A DNA stretch of 64,000 bases from CAKZNE01 sp963976435 (lineage in GTDB: Bacteria > Bacteroidota > Bacteroidia > Flavobacteriales > Schleiferiaceae): NCBI GenBank assembly GCA_963976435.1, contig CAXBKQ010000004.1, positions 1 through 64,000 on the forward strand, written 5' to 3'. Numbering within the stretch: position 1 is the first letter of the stretch; each line of letters begins with the position of its first letter. Positions 61,274 through 64,000 of this stretch are shown piece after piece. Under the pieces are notes generated by a model that did not search any database, was not told where the DNA came from, and saw nothing but the letters and a program-made list of their open reading frames with translations. The translations under genes and the position numbers were made by a program.

Positions 61274-63251
61274 GTCCATATTAAATAGAGTATACCTCGC
61301 AGCTCTGCCATTTTTTGTAATGGCAATTTTGGTTTTATTCAAACTTCTTTTTATTCATTTTAAAGAAGGACCCGCCTTGCGTTCCGAAACTCAAAGGGAA
61401 TCTATCCGTGCCGTAAATATTGAAGCTGAAAGAGGAAATGTGTATAGCGCTGATGGCAAATTGCTGGCTACCACCATGCCTGTTTATAATATTTATATGG
61501 ATCCGGTTACGGTAAAAAGTAAACTGTTTAAGGATTCTATTCAAAAACTATCTCAACAATTGAGCAGCATTTTCCCTGTGCGTAGCACTAGCCAATGGGA
61601 AACCTATATCAGCTCAAAAAGGCAGCAAGAAAGTCGCTATGTGAAATTAGCAGAAGAAATAAGCTTTACAGAATTACAAAAGCTTAAACGATGTGCCATT
61701 TTCAACCAAGGAAAATATGCCGGTGGTTTAATTTATGAGCAACGGAATTACCGGAAAATGCCTTTAGGAAAAATTGCGGAACGCACCATTGGTTATGACC
61801 AAAGCCGTGGAAGAACTGGTATTGAAGGTGCCTTTAGCAATTACCTTTCTGGTACCAATGGAAAACGCCTCAAGCAAAAAGTAAGCAATGGAAACTGGAA
61901 GCCTATAAGTGATAACTACGAAATTGAACCCGAAGATGGTTTGGATGTGGTTACCACTTTGGACACTAGAATGCAAGATGTAGTTCACCATGAACTATTG
62001 AAAGCTCTAGAAAAATTTGAAGCTGACCATGGTTGTGCCATTTTAATGGAAGTAGAAACAGGCGCCATTAAAGCCATTTCTAATCTTGGAAGAACTGAAA
62101 AGGGCACTTATTTTGAAAAGCGAAACTATGCCGTTTGGGAAAAAACAGAACCCGGTTCTACCTTTAAACTGGCATCAGTAATTGTAGCATTAGAAGATGG
62201 AATAGCCGACACCAATACCTTGGTGGATACTGAAAATGGCTTGCTTAGCATTTATGGGAAAAATGTAAAAGACAGCAATTATAAAAATGGGAAAGGTGGC
62301 TATGGAAAGGTTAGCCTTAAAAAAGCTTTTGAGGTTTCGAGTAATGTAGGAATAGTAAAATTAATTTATGAAAACTATCAAGATCGTCCCGAAAAATACA
62401 TAGACCGTCTTTACACAATGGGCCTCCATAAAAAATTGGGAGTTTCCATTCAAGGTGAAAGCGAACCTTCAATTCCCAAACCTGGTGATGCCCGTTGGAG
62501 CGGAATTAGTCTGCCTTGGGTTGCCTTTGGGTATCAGGTGAGTTTTACACCCTTACAGATTTTAAGTCTCTATAATTCTGTGGCCAATAATGGCCAAATG
62601 ATACGTCCACATTTTATTCAAGAAATCCGGAAACACGGAAAAATTATAGAAAAAATGGAGCCTGAAGTTCTCAATCCGGCAATATGCTCTAAAGAGACTT
62701 TAGGAAAAGTAAAATCCATGATGGAAGGTGTAGTTTTAAATGGAACTGCAACAAATATTCAGAGTGATCTTGTAAGTATGGCTGGAAAAACGGGTACCTG
62801 CCAACAAAACTATTGGAAAGGATTAGCTCCAGACTATCAGGCAAGTTTTGCAGGTTATTTCCCTGCAGAAAATCCCAAATACTCCTGTATTGTAGTGGTA
62901 AACAAACCCAATTACCATAGAGGGTATTATGGCTCAGCAGTAGCTGCTCCAGTTTTTAAAGCCATTGCAGAAAGTATTTATCTAAGCACGGCAAATATTG
63001 AAGAATCCGAAGTGGAATTGGATGAAAATCACTTTGCAACAGAATTCCAAAACCTTGAAAACTTTGACGGCCTTAGTGGTAAAAGCAAACTTCCAAATCT
63101 CAAAGGCTTAAATGGTTCAGAAATACTCCCCATTCTACAAAATCAAGGCTTTAAAGTTAAAGTGGAGGGTATAGGAAAGGTGAAATGGCAATATCCTTCT
63201 GCTGGCTCAGAACTGGATCCTAATGTTTTAATAGAACTGAAGCTAGGATGA
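61260..63251 (+). CDS. ftsI: Penicillin-binding protein FtsI (PBP3) with PASTA domain
   Basis: This 663-residue septal peptidoglycan transpeptidase has a TM anchor at about 11-31 and a PBP dimerisation domain (about 50-220). The transpeptidase motifs are S300-T-F-K303, S360-S-N362 and K510-T-G512. A C-terminal PASTA domain follows (LPNLKGLNGSEILPILQNQGFKVKVEGIG, about 605-660). The start is TTG inside the ftsL end; the ORF gives the correct anchor directly after. It is followed by murE through an ATGA overlap. Confidence 0.96.
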   Translation: MKVDKSILNRVYLAALPFFVMAILVLFKLLFIHFKEGPALRSETQRESIRAVNIEAERGNVYSADGKLLATTMPVYNIYMDPVTVKSKLFKDSIQKLSQQLSSIFPVRSTSQWETYISSKRQQESRYVKLAEEISFTELQKLKRCAIFNQGKYAGGLIYEQRNYRKMPLGKIAERTIGYDQSRGRTGIEGAFSNYLSGTNGKRLKQKVSNGNWKPISDNYEIEPEDGLDVVTTLDTRMQDVVHHELLKALEKFEADHGCAILMEVETGAIKAISNLGRTEKGTYFEKRNYAVWEKTEPGSTFKLASVIVALEDGIADTNTLVDTENGLLSIYGKNVKDSNYKNGKGGYGKVSLKKAFEVSSNVGIVKLIYENYQDRPEKYIDRLYTMGLHKKLGVSIQGESEPSIPKPGDARWSGISLPWVAFGYQVSFTPLQILSLYNSVANNGQMIRPHFIQEIRKHGKIIEKMEPEVLNPAICSKETLGKVKSMMEGVVLNGTATNIQSDLVSMAGKTGTCQQNYWKGLAPDYQASFAGYFPAENPKYSCIVVVNKPNYHRGYYGSAVAAPVFKAIAESIYLSTANIEESEVELDENHFATEFQNLENFDGLSGKSKLPNLKGLNGSEILPILQNQGFKVKVEGIGKVKWQYPSAGSELDPNVLIELKLG

Positions 63252-64000
63252 AATTACTAAAAGACATACTCTATAAGGTTCCAATCCTAGAAAGCATTGG
63301 CTCCACAAATCAAGCTATTTCCAAATTGGCTTTTGACTCCAGACAGGTTAATAAAGAAAGTCTATTTATCGCTATTAAAGGAAGTACGGTAGATGGTCAT
63401 CTCTATATTAAAACTGCTATAGAAAATGGGGCACGATCTATAATTTGCGAAGAACTCCCTGAGGAGATTCAAGAAGGAATCACTTATATCAAAGTAAAGG
63501 ATAGCCATTCATCCTTGGGCATTATCGCCTCCAATTTTTACAATAATCCATCTGGCCAACTCAAACTGGTTGGTATCACTGGAACCAATGGAAAAACCAC
63601 TACCAGCACATTGTTGTATAGCCTTTTCCAAAGTTTGGGAATTAAATCGGGCTTACTTTCTACGGTTTGCATAAAAGTAGGGCGTGAAGAGTTCCCAGCT
63701 ACACATACTACTCCAGATCCTATCCAACTGAATTTCTACCTACAGAAAATGGTGGAGCAGGGCTGTAAAGTTTGCTTTATGGAAGCTAGCAGCCATGGAA
63801 TTGAACAAAAACGAATAGCGGGATTGGATTTCGCAGGTGCCGTTTTCACCAATATCAGCCATGATCATCTGGATTATCACAAAACATTTGATGACTATAT
63901 ACTTGCCAAAAAAGGATTGTTTGACCAATTGAGCTCAAATGCCTTCGCCCTGGTAAATTCTGATGACAGACATGGTTTTACCATGCTCCATCATTGTAAA
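63248..64000 (+). CDS. murE: UDP-MurNAc-tripeptide synthetase MurE (partial, cut by window end)
   Basis: 251 residues are visible and the frame is open to the end of the window. The ATG overlaps the ftsI TGA (ATGA). MurE adds the third stem-peptide amino acid (probably meso-diaminopimelate) to UDP-MurNAc-L-Ala-D-Glu in the cytoplasm. Visible motifs: SKLAFDSRQVNKESLFIAIKGSTVDGH, the ATP loop G112-TNGKTTT, THTTPDP, MEASSHGIEQKR and FTNISHDHLDYHKTFDDYILAKKGLF. Confidence 0.95.
   Translation, partial: MKLLKDILYKVPILESIGSTNQAISKLAFDSRQVNKESLFIAIKGSTVDGHLYIKTAIENGARSIICEELPEEIQEGITYIKVKDSHSSLGIIASNFYNNPSGQLKLVGITGTNGKTTTSTLLYSLFQSLGIKSGLLSTVCIKVGREEFPATHTTPDPIQLNFYLQKMVEQGCKVCFMEASSHGIEQKRIAGLDFAGAVFTNISHDHLDYHKTFDDYILAKKGLFDQLSSNAFALVNSDDRHGFTMLHHCK

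Overview
The window comes from a low-GC Bacteroidota genome, most likely a gliding or surface-associated member of the Flavobacteriales. Evidence: gliding genes gldA, gldB and gldC; type IX secretion (T9SS) C-terminal sorting domains with a PorV-type partner; TonB-dependent receptors; DUF3127 and DUF4249 proteins; a bacterial GGGP synthase; an initiator tRNA of the flavobacterial type; and many Bacteroidota -7 promoter boxes (TAnnTTTG) just upstream of genes. No genus can be named from the sequence alone.

Region 1 (1-9005) is a complete type II-C CRISPR-Cas9 locus apart from the far end of its array. It has 52 repeats of 36 bp in the window, then a hairpin terminator, then cas2, cas1 and cas9 on the minus strand as a tightly overlapping operon. 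A tracrRNA not marked by any ORF lies divergently upstream of cas9 (anti-repeat 8527-8544, terminator to 8604). It shows that crRNAs are read from the plus strand, toward the cas genes. Cas9 keeps every RuvC and HNH catalytic residue. A tRNA-Leu(UAG) closes the region. The first visible (partial) spacer is repeated inside a later spacer.

Region 2 (9100-24100) is housekeeping and envelope material: flavin reductase, DUF3127, a secreted beta-helix protein, an AtoE-type transporter, aat, a DppC-type permease, the Prc protease, a TonB receptor with its DUF4249 lipoprotein, an MscS-type channel, a glycosyltransferase and ruvC. Region 3 (24100-38100) holds a HIT protein and greA, then a large outer-membrane operon (TonB receptor, 1353-residue T9SS cargo, PorV-like barrel), a degenerate Rieske-like lipoprotein, an unusual subtilase-like protein, and atpD-atpC.

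Region 4 (38200-54450) carries ribF, an LRR protein, era, initiator tRNA, a kinase/AraC-type response regulator pair, ahcY, a phosphopantetheinyl transferase, GGGP synthase, mazG-like, dtd, rsgA, gldA, a YwqK-like lipoprotein, a transglutaminase/TPR protein, der, a NarL-type regulator, nadE and a PorT-like barrel. Region 5 (54500-64000) has gldB, gldC, a small His-rich membrane protein with a soluble hybrid kinase, yihA, and the start of the division/cell-wall (dcw) cluster: mraZ, rsmH, ftsL, ftsI and murE (cut by the window end). The mraZ promoter carries a textbook array of MraZ boxes, and a second pair in the opposite orientation lies upstream of the divergent yihA promoter.

The best-supported unusual items are the tracrRNA/array architecture, the duplicated spacer, the divergent MraZ boxes, a terminator hairpin that contains the start codon of the next gene, and several genes whose -7 box sits so close to the start codon that their mRNAs would be leaderless. 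No wholly new multi-gene system was found.
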